Source of the DNA: Escallonia rubra
Lineage: Eukaryota; Streptophyta; Magnoliopsida; Escalloniales; Escalloniaceae
DNA length: 64,000 bases
Direction of reading: 5' to 3'
Assembly (NCBI GenBank): GCA_033065855.1
Contig: JAVXUO010002974.1
Span: 545,520-609,519 of the forward strand
Shown: in pieces, positions 45,880 through 57,914 of the stretch
Position numbering within the stretch: the stretch's first letter is position 1
How the letters are laid out: each line of letters begins with the position of its first letter
Notes under the pieces: generated by a model
Seen by the model: the letters and a program-made list of their open reading frames with translations, nothing else
Told to the model about the DNA's origin: nothing
The model's database searches: none
Position numbers and translations under genes: made by a program

Positions 45880-46610
45880 GATTAACTAAGGATGTGTTTG
45901 ACAAAGTTTTTGTTTTCAAAATATCAAAAACCAAAATTAGTTGTAGTTTTATTTTTAGCAAAATTCATAGATGGTTGATATAGAAGTTTTTAAAATCAGT
46001 TTCCACTTCTTTCTTTTTTCTTCTTTCCATTTTTTCTTCATTGTTGACATATCCCTCTCCAGCCCAAGACATCGCCAAATAACTATCCAAAGAAATTTGA
46101 AGTAGAGTATATGAGTTTTGGTTCCTATTCTGGATTGAATACCTTTATATCTTGGTGGCACCTTCTTTGACTTGAAATAATTGATTCATATGTTTTTGTC
46201 TCAGCTGATGAACCGGATGAAACGACATATTTAGGTGCAGCAGATGGGGATTGTTTGGTGTGGTGATGTTGGGCTTTAAAGTGATATATATATTGGTATT
46301 ACTTTTTTGGGTGGTAGTGATGTTACGTGGTTGGTAGTGGTGGTGTTAGGTGGTTACGACGGCGTTGACAGCATGTATAGTGGTGGCGTTGGATATGGAT
46401 GTAGCGGTAATGTTTGATATTCGGGGGTGTTCGCCAGTAGCTGGCGGTGTTGGTGGGTTGGTGTTCGGAGGCGTTGGTTAGAGTCGGAGGTGACGGAGGC
46501 AGACTGACGGTCAGTGGCTATGGTGGTTGGCAGTTTAGCGTCAATCAAGATCAAGTCCGGCCACTTCTCGAAAAATTTTAAGGGTCCACCCCTCATCACA
46601 TCTCCCTAAT
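45880..46610. repeat. GGT triplet-rich tract with a MITE-like end
   Basis: Starts with 'GGATGTGTTTGACAAAGTTTTT', then 46260-46530 is rich in GGT, GGC and GTG triplets, like 11437-12015. Ends near 'GGGTCCACCCCTC'. No coding; the minus-strand frame is His/Pro/Thr-rich low complexity. Confidence 0.4.
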
Positions 46611-46612
46611 GC

Positions 46613-46712
46613 ATGTATTTTTTTTCCTCCGGAGGTGTGTCGACCCAAAGATTTGAACCTACGAAGTCAAGAAAATGAGCATACTTCCTTGCTCACGGGA
46701 CTAACTCCTTGG
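46613..46712 (-). mobile_element. SINE-like tRNA-derived fragment (candidate)
   Basis: On the minus strand 'AGTTAGTCCCGTGAGCAAGG' resembles an A box and 'GGTTCAAATCTTTGGG' a B box about 45 nt later, followed by CCTCCGGAGG and an A-rich tail (T9 on the plus strand near 46617-46625). Too short and diverged to name a family, and no target duplication was found. Confidence 0.42.
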
Positions 46713-47162
46713 GGTTATTATGCTTTTGTTTCCAGAACACATACTTTATGCCTGGAAGTCAAAGTAATCTCCCCTTTTTTCCCTATTTGATGAACACTAT
46801 GCCTTTGTTTCAACACTACATGCTTTGCACTAGCTTGCAGTACGCGAAGTAACTATATTAGGCCAATAAAGAAAGTCATATACACATATTTACACACAGG
46901 TAGATATGCACAAGTATATACTGATGGTATCTTAACATGTTGGTTTACCACACAGACTTAAACTTTGGCAATAGTATCAATGTAAAGAAAATTATTCTAT
47001 CTTGTTGTGGTAGATAATTGTTACAAAAATTAGATAGCTTTAACAATGCATCATATATTTAAGTCCAGAACTGCACAGTTTATGTGCAAGAGGGTTGAGT
47101 GGATTACCAAATTCCTGGAACAGAATTCATCGTTCTCTGAGTTTAACTAAATAAACTGATAT
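46713..47162. other. Intergenic, no gene recognised
   Basis: AT-rich, nothing recognisable. Ends at the LINE target site. Confidence 0.35.
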
Positions 47163-47408
47163 AACTTAAAAGCTTAACTCTTGGCAGCCTAAATTAAGTT
47201 TGCAAGAGCTTCGTGAGAGCTTCGTGATGGTGTTGAGATTCGTGTGCTTTCCCCTTCGGCGTGGGTCGCCGGACATCTACCCGCTGGCCTTCGCCTGAAA
47301 TGTGTGGTATTTCTCTTGGTCTTGTTTCGTCTATTTTAGTGTTCTGTGTTCTGGGTTTGGTTTCTGTTGTTCGGTTTGCTTCCTCCGATTGAGTTTAGGT
47401 TTTCCTTA

Positions 47409-48992
47409 TGGCTTCGGATAACATCAAGTCGTGGTATCTTGATGCGCCCGATAGCCGGATCGCCGGCGTTTGCTTTGGCGGAATACCTTAATTGGCCGAA
47501 TCTTTGATTCGCGCCAATTCTCGGTGGGTTTGTTACAGAGAATCGTTGATCACTTTTGGCATCTTAATAGATCAGTGGTGGTGGAAGCCATTGGTCACCT
47601 CTTCGCATTCCACTTTGCTAATCACTCAGATATGGAATTGGTCCTACATGATAATCCTTGGAACATCCGTGGGGCGTTGCTGGTCCTTCGCCGATGGCGA
47701 CCGTTGCTCACCATTGCACAAGTGGAATTCCTGGTCGTGGACTTATGGGTGCAGCTCCATCTTATACCTCTAGAATTATTTTCCTTTGGCATGGCGGGTA
47801 TTTTAGGATCTGCTTTTGGCCATTTAATTGACATTGACCGGTTTTCCATCCGGCAAATGCGTCGGGACTACTTCCGGGTACTGGTTCGTGTCAATCTTGA
47901 CGATCCCTTTATCACGGGGGTCTTCCTTTGTTCAGAAGCTGGTACCTCCCACTGGATACAAGCCCGATTTGAGAAGGTTTTTAGGGTTTGCTATAGGTGC
48001 GGCTATTTGGGCCACACGGTTGACTCATGTAGCGTTCCTCTTTGGGTGATTCGTGATCGTCTGGATATTGTGAGTCTGCGTCACAGTGCGCGCGGATCGC
48101 ATTACCATGTTAGCTTATCGGGAAGCACCTTGCTTTACAGTGGCATTACGTGCATTTACGAATACTGGATGGAATCGAACCTCCCGTTTGAATGTTCCCG
48201 ACGTATCGGAAGAGCCTGCCTTGGTTTATGGTACGAATTCGGGTTCCAATGTTGACTCTGAGGAAGATTTAATAGTCATTTTGGATGGAGCCTGGGTAAA
48301 TTTAGCAACTGATGCGGTGGCTTCACCCTTGTCGGATGGGTTTTTCACTGCCGAAAGCTCGGCATCCTTTTCCCCAGGTTTGGGTGATTGCGAGCTGCCG
48401 GAATCTGAGGATCCTGGAGTTGCAGCGGTGGTTCCCGTGCAGATGCTGACGTGGCTCACACTTATTTTGTGCATGCTGACTGTTCCCCAGAGAATGCCAC
48501 GCAGGCTATGGATGGTGACTCAACAGCGCCACGCGTGCTTGCACGTACTTCAGAAGATCATCTTCAACCTCCGGATCACTTGACTTGGCTGGACTGCTGG
48601 GTCTTCGCCTTGGGCCTATCTTAGAGAAAGGGTAACAGACTTGCAATAAAGCCTTCTAGCTTATGATAAATCCAGATTCTCTAGAGGCGGTGCAGTCCCC
48701 CCCGGCCACTCATTATCTTCCTCATGACTTTGCACTGGTTAATCAATATGGTTCTTTCCTTCCTGCTGGATATACAGGCACTTATGATGCTGAGGCAGGC
48801 CCGTCAAGACCGTCTCATGCGCAGGCCCTGCCCCTCTCGAGCGACTCCCCTTCAACGTCCCCCTCCTTTGTACTGCGAGCGCCGGAGTTCTCGGAGTCAT
48901 CGTCTGATGATCAACAGTTAGAGGACACTGCCATCACCAATTTTATGCTATGGTGCCATGAACAACCTAGGACTTTCCTCCATCTTGGCTAG
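47409..48992 (+). pseudogene. LINE ORF1 (nucleic-acid-binding protein), decayed
   Basis: Probable start ATG GCT TCG at 47409 (MASDNIKSWYLDAP), which meets a stop after about 27 codons. The main frame 47470-48255 has the DUF4283 domain (AFHFANHSDMELVLHDNPWN, then RGALLVLRRWRP) and one CCHC-type knuckle, CYRCGYLGHTVDSC, near codon 173. Further Ser/Pro-rich tail text appears in frames 48086-48583 and 48663-48992. ORF1 proteins coat LINE RNA and assist target-primed reverse transcription. At least three frame changes or stops separate the pieces. Confidence 0.85.
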
Positions 48993-49475
48993 ACATTTGA
49001 AAAAGTGGAACACCTTCATTTGTCTTCCACTTCGTCTACTTCTTCTTCCTCCAGTTTATCCTGAAAGCGCAAGCAGCTTCTCAATGCCGCAAGTAACGGT
49101 TTACCTGCACGCAAGAAAAGATGCAAGGGTAGCATCGGTGCCAAAAAATGGCTTGGGGGTTGCCTTGATTTTGCTCAAGAAAGGGCCAATAACGATAGTG
49201 TGATCGAGTTGTGAGCTGTGTGGCAGGAGACAATCCCGAATGGGGTCTCGTCCCATGGAATCCTAGTACTCACCGGACATTAATCATTATCTCATCCTTT
49301 TCTTCGGGCTCTGCTCCTGATTCGACAGTGTGATCGCGCTGTGAGCTGTTCATCCTCTCGTTTTAGGTGTGGATTATGCTCTGAGTGGGGATATTGATTG
49401 TGCTTGTTTTTTGGGTGATTCTGGGCTTAGCACTTCGGCTTTTGGGATTGGGCCTTACCAATCCTGCGGGCATCA

Positions 49476-52400
49476 ATGAAACTGCTATGCTGGAACTGTG
49501 GTGACATGGGTCAGCCTACCACAATTCGGATAGCTTTGGGCTTGACCCATCAACATCATCCATATGTTGTCTTTGTTATGGAAATTAAGATGGTCGTTTC
49601 TAAGGTTGGGTTTCTATTTAGGAATTTAGGCTTCACGCAGTTCGTTGGGGTAGACCCCGTTGGTTTAAGTGGTGGTCTTTGGTTGGGCTAGATTCCTTCC
49701 TGCCCTTTCACCATTTTGAGTGTCCACTCTAATTTTATTTTAGTTGCTTGGAAAGGTCTGGATGACCTTCTAGTCTATTATGGGTTCCTCTATGGGCACC
49801 CTTGTGTGCAACTCCAATCAGGTGTTTGGAATTATGTCACTTCTAGTTTAGCACCTTTTCGGGGCCCCTTTCGTCTTTGCGGTGATTTCAATCAAGTTTT
49901 CTCGCCTTCTAAGAAGTCGGGACGAAACTCGTCCTTTATCCCTGGTGCTCGATCACTCTGGGTTTTTTGGCATGTTTTGGCCTATTAGATGTTCGTTGGG
50001 ACGGTCCGATTTTCACTTGGGTTTGTGGTTCCCCAGAGAACGGTTTCCGGTATGAAAAATTAGACCGTGTCATGGCCTCTACATCTTGGATTGTCCTTTT
50101 CCCTGATGCAATCATCAGCAACCTGGCAATTCAACGATTCGACCATGCACCAATCATGTGCGAGACAAACCCTCCTCGTTGTAAGTTCAAGTTGTCGCAC
50201 TGTTTCGAAGCCATGTGGTTTTCTTCTCCTCAGGTTTTTACAGTTATCCGAGATGCCTGGGAGCGGCTACTGCTGGCTCCCCTCTTTACCAACTGATGTG
50301 TAAATTTAAGTGGTTATTACGCTCGTTGCGTCAGTGGAGTAAAGTTTCTTTTAATGATCTCCCGGCTCAGATCATGGAGATCCGACAGAGGCTGTTATTT
50401 TTCCAACAGAAGGCTCAACTTTCGCACGGCGAGAGTACTCAGGAGTACCTTCTCCGTGATCGGTTAGATTTCTTGTTGAAATACGAAGAAACCTTCTGGG
50501 CCCAACGTGCCAAGGTTACTTGGCTTGATCAAGGTGATCGCAACACCAAACTCTTCCACACTTCTACGATGATTCGTCGACACTCAAACCAAATCATCTC
50601 TCTTAAAGATGCCAATGGTGACGCTACATCCGATGAAGAAACTATTTGCTCTTATAGTTTCGCATTTCTTAGGGTTGTTCACTCCTACAGCTCTTACTCA
50701 GCCGTCAGTGTTTCATATTCAAGCCTTCTTGCATGGCTACGTATTTCAAACCCTCTCAGCGTTGCACTATTCTCTCATTTCCCAACCTTTTACCCCTGAA
50801 GAAATTAAGAAAGTGATCTTTCAATTAGGTGATCTGAAGGCACCAGGACCAGATGGCGTCCCGGCTCTAGTTTTTCAACGGTGTTGGCCCCTTATTGGCC
50901 CGCTGGTCATACGTGATGTCTTATCTTTTCTATCTTTGGCACACATGCTCACGGAAGCTAACCGCACTTTCATCTCGCTCATTCCAAAGTGGAGTATGCC
51001 GCTCTCACCGGGAGATTTCAGACCAATTAGCTTGTGCAATGTCATTTACAAAATCATTACTAAAGTATTAGTCTCTAGGATGGTGCCCATTATGTCAGAT
51101 ATTATCGTAGATTATCAGAACACGTTTGTGTCAGGACGTAGCCTCGCGGATAACATCTTGCTTGCTCAGGAGCTTTTTGAGTGTGTGTGCCAAAGGCGGA
51201 AAGGAAACGTGTTCCTGCTGGCACTCAAACTCAAAGATTTGATATGGTCAGTTGGGTGTTCTTAAAGGAGGTACTCTTATGCTTTGGCATTCCCCAATTT
51301 TGGGTGAATCTGATCATCTAGTGTGTTAGCTCAATTTCTTATTCCATTCTCATTAACGGTGCGCCTACCCCGCCTTTCAAGCCTGGCCATGGGATACGAC
51401 AGGGAGACCCGCTATCACCTTTCCCTTTCATCCTGTGCTCTGAAATTCTGTCAATGGGCTTAGTTAAAGCGGCGGCGGAAGGGAAATCCATGGTATCAAA
51501 GTCGGAATGAGTTCCCCGGCGGTGACGTACCTTATTTATGCAGATGACATTTTCTTATTTCTTAGGGTGCAAGTGGGTTTTTCTCAGAATATAGCTGCGG
51601 TTAAACATGTCTTAGTAGACTACTGTCTAATGTCCGGTCAGCAGATTAATTGGGACAAGTCCAGTCTCATGATCAACCCTAATGCTTCCCCTTTGATTTG
51701 GCAACAGATTCAACAAGCGTTCAAATTTCAGGCAAAGTAGGAATTTGGGACGTATATGGGGATCAATATGGATATTCTGAGTAAAAAGAAGGAATTTTTT
51801 TAGGGTTTAGTGCATCGTGTTCAAGATAGGTGTTCCCACTGGTTAGGTCTGCTGCTCAATAAAGTTGGGCGTGCTACTCTTATTCATTATGTGCTTTCCT
51901 TCCTTCTAGTTCACTACTCCCTCCGTCCCTAAAAGATTGATCAATTTTACTTTACACGTATATTAAGGATTTAGGTTATATACTGTGTGTTTTTTTCATT
52001 TTACCCTTTAGAGAGGGGAAGAAAGTGGGCCATGAGAGAGAAAATTGGTTAGTAGAGTGTTAAATGTGGAGAGAGAAATATAATAAAAAATTGTAAAGGG
52101 GTGGGCCATGAGAGAGAAAATGAGTTGGTATAGAATTAAATGTGGTGAGAGAAATATAATAAAAAAATATAAAAATGGTAAGTACGTAAAAATACCTATA
52201 GAATATTTCTTAATTTGGAAGTGATCATTTTTTTTTTGGGATGACCTAAAAATGAAATATGATTAGTTTTTTAGGGACGGATGGAGTATATGTCTGTGTA
52301 GAAATTCCCTGTTGTAGTGTGCAAACAGTTAGATCAAATTTTCGCTCGTTTCTGGTGGTCAGGGGATGCTACCAGAAAATTTGTTAAAAGTCTCGGCGGC

Positions 52401-53586
52401 TTGGCCTTTCGGGACTTTAAAATCTTCAATCAAACCCTACTACTAAAACAAGCCTGGAAGATCTTGGCACATCCCAATAGCCTTCTCACTCAGGTCCTCA
52501 AAGGCAAATATTTCATGCGAACAAGTTTCCTCAGTGTTCGGAGCCCCAATCGTGCATCTTGGATCTGGAGAAGTCTGCTGGTTGGGGAACGCGCTCTCAA
52601 ACAAGGGCTATAGTGACAAATTAGAAGCTGTCACTCAACTTCTATCTGGATGGACTGGTGGCTGCCGCAGCACCTGCCAACTCTACTCTAGTTATTTCAT
52701 ACTCAAGACAATGAGCACTGGCGAGTCTCTGACTTGTTCCTCCCTAACTCTACTCACTGGAACTTGCCTCGACTACTTGAGACGTTCCCTCCTACTCTTG
52801 TCCCCCTCATCCTACAGCTTGTATTTTTGCCATCAGGCATACCTGATTATAGTTTTTGGCCGTTTGATAGGGGCGTATGTTTCTCCACCAGCAAAGCTTA
52901 TAAATATCTTGCGGAGCTTGCTAGGCCACATCCAGCCTGTACTGCCCCTTTTTCTTCCAGAGTCTGGCGTCATCTATGGAAATTACCTATCCTAGAAAAG
53001 TTTAGAATTTTCATCTGGCAATTTCTTCATCTACGTATGCCGGTGTCTGCAAATCTTTTGACGCGGCACTGTCAAGTCTCGGGCTTGTGTCCGCTTTGCT
53101 TATCTTGTCTTGAAACGCAGAACCACCTTTTTCTTGAGTGGAGTTCCATCCAAGGTATTTGGGTCCGACACTTTCGCTTAGTAGGAGCCCCTACGACATC
53201 TTCGGTCAGAGAGTGGCTCATGGAGTATTTCTTGTGCAATTTTCCGGAGTCCTTCTGCTTTTGACCATTTCGCAGGTACTGTTGTTTATCTTTGGTCCAT
53301 TTGGTGCCATCGAAATGCGGTGGTATTCAGGGGCCATAAACCTACCACGGCAAGCATTGCAGCTCAAAGCCTGAAGCTGATGTCCGGTATAAGGGCCACT
53401 CCCCGTTTCCAGCATTTTGCGCTTAAGATAGCTTCTAAGTCATTACGTAGCCAGAACCTTCCAGTGCAATTTAAACATTTTTACTACCCGCTAACCCCTT
53501 TGCTCTCTTCACCTTGTTGCCGTTTTTCCACCAACTCTACTATTCTATGTCATCTCAGTTGTGCCGGCATCGTACCTTCATCATAA
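49476..53586 (+). pseudogene. LINE ORF2 (endonuclease, reverse transcriptase, zf-RVT), decayed
   Basis: Starts MKLLCWNCGDMGQPTTIR, the N-terminus of the APE-type endonuclease. The endonuclease continues with RLCGDFNQVFSPSKKSGR (49880) and DGPIFTWVCG, then LDRVMAST and FDHAPI near 50060-50150. RT motifs: LKAPGPDGVPALVF, FRPISLCNVIYKIITKVL (51010-51060), and the catalytic YADDIFLF at 51536-51559. After the MITE comes FWWSGDATRKF and GGLAFRDFKIFNQTLLLKQAW, then a zf-RVT module (WKLPILEKFRIFIWQF, CPLCLSCLETQNHLFLEW) at 52980-53150 and a terminal IWCHRNAVVFRGHKPT segment. The pieces lie in all three frames; I count at least eight interruptions. Confidence 0.88.
51917..52286. mobile_element. Stowaway-type MITE, copy 5, inside the LINE
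   Basis: Perfect-looking family ends: TA then CTCCCTCCGTCCCTAAAA at the left, TTTTTTAGGGACGGATGGAG then TA at the right (TSDs 51915-51916 and 52287-52288). The 370-bp interior contains two rounds of 'GGGCCATGAGAGAGAAAAT' and AGAGAAATATAATAAAAAA. It must be younger than the LINE it interrupts, and has the best preserved termini of the five copies. Confidence 0.93.
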
Positions 53587-54199
53587 CTTAGCTACATGGA
53601 TCGCTCCTACCTCATAATTTGGGATTGGCATGGTTGTGTTTAGCTCAACCTGGGACCCCACTAGGGCTTATTCAGATGTTACTTTCTCCGTTAATGTTCT
53701 GACTGCATATATTGATATTATCATGCTAGCTTCTACTTGGTTATCGCCATACCGTTCTCAGCATTTGATTTTTTTAGTCCCTCACTCGACTTTGCTTTTA
53801 CAGATGCCAAGTTCTAAGGCTCGAAGTACTCTTGCCGGTCTTTTGTGTAGAATACCTGGCCGTGGTTGTGAGGTACATTCCATGCATATTGCCGGTGGCA
53901 TTGATGGGGTTTTGCAGCTGTCCTTAGCTCTGGCGTTTTTTGCCATTAGCTAATGTCAAGGTCTGAAGTAGGAGTGGGTCGCTAGGTCTGTGATGGTGCC
54001 TTCCTGAATTGTTCTCTTGCTGTGTCCCGACCATCGTGGTGTTTTGCTTTTGTTTTCATGCTGGGTCATGTACCTCTTCGTTTGTTGTTTTTAAATTACT
54101 TTGGTAACGTTATGGTAGCCTTTTAGGTTGTAATTATTGTACATATTTTATGTTGGTATATATTTCTTAATTCTCCAAAAAAAAAAAACTTAAAAGCTT

Positions 54200-55328
54200 T
54201 TCTTTGTCATCACCTTGTCCAATGAAAGGATATCTAGTTGATTGTGGACTCTTAAATATAAGAAGTATTTTTATGTACTTATTTTGTGCTTCTCAAAGCC
54301 TTAGATTGGACTATTATGCAAGCTATAGGGCAGGTGCCACATGATCTTCAAGTCACAATTGTGTTCTCACAAAATAGAGGACTAAACTTAACTCAGATAT
54401 TTACTTATAGTTGGAAATTGATTTTTTATGGCAGCATAATTGGAAGCAAAGTCATGCATCGTAAGACCTCGACCTTTGTAGTTAATCATTTTAGTGTTTT
54501 AATTGATTTAAATGTTGAGGCGCACAATTCTTTGAACTTTACTATACTATCGCTTAAAAGCTTGGATAATCTAACCAATATCCAACAAAGTATACATAAT
54601 AGAAATTGGAAGAATTTACAGAAACAAACAGGTCGAACTCAGAACATCAGAGATAGTCAGAATGTAGAAATCAAAAGTCTTGATTTTCGGCATGAAAACC
54701 TGTTGTGTGACCCATGTTTTAAAGAAGTTCACTTATAGCGTTTTTTTTTTTGTTTGTTTGCAAAATTGAGTCTGAATATGGATTCAGAGCGTGAATTTGA
54801 TTAGGGTCCAGTGGCGTTGCATTTCGCTACTAGATACATTTTTGAAGATTAAGTAATATTAAATTAACAAGATCAAAACAAAAAGAACCGGTCTAACCTA
54901 ACCCCTCACTCCTTTGTCCATCAGTCAGAGAGGCTAAATACGTCGCCAAAAGAAAAAAAAAGTAACTTTTTGCTGAATATTAAACGACGGGTTTGTCGCT
55001 AAAAATCATCTTGGGAAAGGGGTAAATTATACTAAACCCTATGAGGTTTACATCAGATTCTCACCCTAAGACCTTGAAGTTTCAATTTAAACACATAACA
55101 CCTGTTGAGGATTAATTGGTTTCAATTAGACCCAAAATTATCTTTCCGACTATAAAGAGGTGGATGTTCGTCCACCTTGGGGGAAAATTTAAGTAACAAA
55201 CAGAGAGAAATAATTTGGAGGAAATTATGTTGGTCTTTCTCTCTCTCCCCCCCCCCCCACCCCACCCCCCCGTTTACACACAGGAAAAAACCCACCCACC
55301 CACCCATCTCCCCTAATCATGCACCACA
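54200..55328. other. Intergenic between the LINE and the CACTA element
   Basis: A plus-strand frame at about 54286-54738 (150 codons) has no domain or codon signal I can defend. 55020-55140 resembles a MULE-type end ('ACCCTATGAGGTTTACATCAG'). C-rich runs at 55248-55270. No gene called. Confidence 0.35.
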
Positions 55329-55685
55329 CACTACAAGAAAAAGGGTCTTTAGCGACCGCGCCTGGTGGTCGCTAAAGACCCTTACGCGGTCGCTTTAGCC
55401 CAGGTCGCTAAATTTTAGCGACCGCATTTTAATTTCGGTCGCTAAATTTAGCGACCGCGTTGACTATATTTAGCGACCGCCCTTAGCGGTAATTTAACAA
55501 TTATGTTTTTTAATTATTTTTTATTAAATTATATTTATATATTTAGCTACCGAATTACCGACCGCGACCCGCGGTCGCTAAATCATTTAATTTTTTTTAA
55601 AAAAATTATAAAAAATTTAGCAACCGCGTTTTTTTAATTTAGCGACCGTATATTGCGGTCGCAAAACCTGGCTTTGCAAAAAAAA
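55329..55685. repeat. CACTA terminal repeat and subterminal palindromes
   Basis: After the terminus, the core GCGACC occurs six times and its complement GGTCGC six times, mostly in the form TTTAGCGACCGC / GCGGTCGCTAAA. The first pair forms a perfect 15-bp hairpin (55343-55357 with 55367-55381, 9-nt loop). In En/Spm such subterminal motifs are binding sites for the TnpA protein; that role here is inference. The element's CG-rich motifs contrast with the AT-rich background. Confidence 0.9.
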
Positions 55686-56013
55686 AAAATTCAGGACAAA
55701 TAACCTGTCGCAAAACTAATATCAATTCCAATCCAATCCAATCAAATCCAATCCAATCGATCCAAAAACCGATTTAACCTCTGTTGAAACGCTTTTATAT
55801 GAATGCGTTGAAAGCTTTCAACGCATTCATTCAAAACCGTTTTACCCCCCTGTCCCGCATTCATTCAAACAGCTGCTCACATTCATCAAAGTATAGATAA
55901 ACGTTAACATATGCATTAAAATAATAGAATTCATACAGTTAAGTACCGATGATCAATTCAAAACAAGAAAATAACATTCATGGCAGATGAACCTAACCAA
56001 TCCCCTATCTAAA

Positions 56014-57719
56014 TCACTCGTCGGTAGGGCAAGCAGCCCCGTCATTATCTTCTTCTTTACTCGATGATGAAGGCACGTTTGATCCAACAACATCTTCATC
56101 GCCCCGAGGGTCACCGGCACTAAGATCATCGGTATTGCCCTGCACAAAGCCATACAAATGATTCAACATCATATATCTAATCAAGATCACATATAGAGCA
56201 CAAAATACAGCAGGATATTGAGAAAATTTGTATTACATGTAGTTTGGGGTCCTTTATAATTACATAACTGTCACCGAGCATCATCCGCATGCGCGCATCA
56301 AACATTGTATTGAAGCACTCTGCCAACGTCGCAGCCATAGTCGTCGCGTCTGCCCGAGGACCGGTACAACTCGTCTCGCCTGACGATAATGGTCTGTCTG
56401 CTAACAACGCTCGAGCGGACTGACGAGGGTGACCGAGTATATGGTCCTTCCTAGGACCCCCAGTGGCGTCTTGCCACAACGACATATCGTCCACCGTCTG
56501 GCCACCGTCTGGCTGGGAGTTGGCCTGAACTCTCTCTCTAAATAAACTTTGTATAAGAAAACAACAAAAATGTTAGAGAAATTCTATTGGCCACAATCGC
56601 AAAAAATGCAATAGGAATAAAAAAGTATTGCTTAGTTACGTGCTCACCGCAAACTGCTCGGCGCTCTCAGACACCCACTTCCCATCACTATTCTGGTGTG
56701 TGCGCTGAAAATGGCGGAGCCTCGTAAGGGGCCTCCTGTCAGGGTCCTCCTCAGTCAACCGCAGCTGGTGCACGACAAATGGACGGGAACCAGCACTGTG
56801 CTTCATCTTCTTCTCGCTTTGAGTCATCTCCGTGCCTCGCTCACTCAGCTTCGCCCAGTCTGGAGTACTCCAATGCGACACCAGCTCCCCCCACATGGTT
56901 CTGGAGAAGTACTCGGGATTGTGGTCCCTGGTCATATATATATTTGTCGTACCCGCCCGAGCTAACGCCCACCTTCTCGCATTCAGCATCCATTTCTTGT
57001 AGTTCTCGGCACAATGCCACTCCCACGCCTGCCTCCCGAGTTCTCGCTCACTGTCCGACTCAAATGTGAAATAGTCCTGAACATAATTCAACACAATTAA
57101 AAAACACAGTTAGCAAGAAAAATTCAGCGATAATGTACTTCTAAAACCGCAAAAGTAAAGCATATAAAAAATTCTGCGCTCCTTACCAAAAACTTCCCCC
57201 AAACAAGCTCTTTGTCTGATTCCGTCCACATCCCCCACGTCGCATAAGGCTGTGGGAGGTGAGCCTTGATAATAGGACCGATCTTGGTCCTAACACAATC
57301 CTCAACAAAACTAATTACAAGAAATCACAGAGAGATACATCAATCCCAATATAAGTGCATATTACAATAGAATTGAGATTTGAAAATTAAATACATACTA
57401 ATTGTTTCGGACATGAGCAGTAATCCTCTGCTCCGAGGTGGCTGGAAGAGGTATTCCACGGGTAATACATCAAGGTACAGATTAACTAGACAATGTAGAT
57501 GATGAAAAAAGAAATCATTATATTTATATATATTGCAAGTAATTGCTTTCAATCCGACACAAAACTAATATCGTCTCACCATGGCCTGAAGCAACTGATG
57601 ACGATGACGGCTGCTCAGTAGTAGTCGCATCACCAATCCTAGGGAGGGGGGCTGACTGTGCCGAATCAGCTCCGCGACGGCCACCTCCACGACCTCGGGG
57701 TGCACTGGATCTCGGCATA
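56014..57719 (-). CDS. CACTA TnpA-like protein (Transposase_24 / Ptta family), multi-exon
   Basis: The first exon begins at 57719 (MPRSSAPRGRGGGRRG), Arg/Gly-rich, and runs to about 57560. A middle exon (about 57190-57310) reads VEDCVRTKIGPIIKAHLP and TWGMWTESDKELVWGKF. The main exon, about 56640-57075, reads DYFTFESDSERELG, AWEWHCAENYKKWM, SEKKMKHSAGSRPFVVHQ and FQRTHQNSDGKWVSESAEQF, the Transposase_24 pattern. Further exons near 56240-56500 (DMSLWQDATGG, ECFNTMFDARMRMML) and 56014-56140 (SNVPSSSSKEED to stop) close it. Intron limits are approximate. In En/Spm the second protein binds the subterminal repeats and regulates excision. No stop was obvious within the exons I read. Confidence 0.72.
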
Positions 57720-57914
57720 TCTACAATGTAGTTCGCCCGAATAATAAACAACTTAAGTGCAAAACTTAGTATGCTAACAATGTGGCACTGCCGACTATAA
57801 AAGACAACCCAAATTAAATAGTCAACCACCATCAATTAATAACCAATTCAATTTAAATAATAAACAGGCATGTCTAAAAGTACATTGACCTCATATATTT
57901 TTTACTCTACACAG

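Larger units (their letters stand above)
47176..54186 (+). mobile_element. Full-length but decayed L1-type LINE
   Basis: Flanked by the 13-mer AACTTAAAAGCTT (47163-47175 and 54187-54199), with a poly(A) tail just before the right copy and a 'GGTATATATTTCTTAATTCT' tail motif. Contents in order: a 5' UTR of about 230 bp, ORF1 (DUF4283, CCHC knuckle), endonuclease, reverse transcriptase and zf-RVT. This is the full order of a plant L1. A 370-bp Stowaway MITE at 51917-52286 lies in the RT region; without it the LINE is about 6.64 kb. Both ORFs carry many stops and frame changes, so it cannot be autonomous. Confidence 0.92.

Noticed and set aside
54286-54738. 150-codon frame after the LINE
   Set aside because: Starts at a non-ATG codon in the supplied reading, shows no domain and no codon bias against its surroundings.
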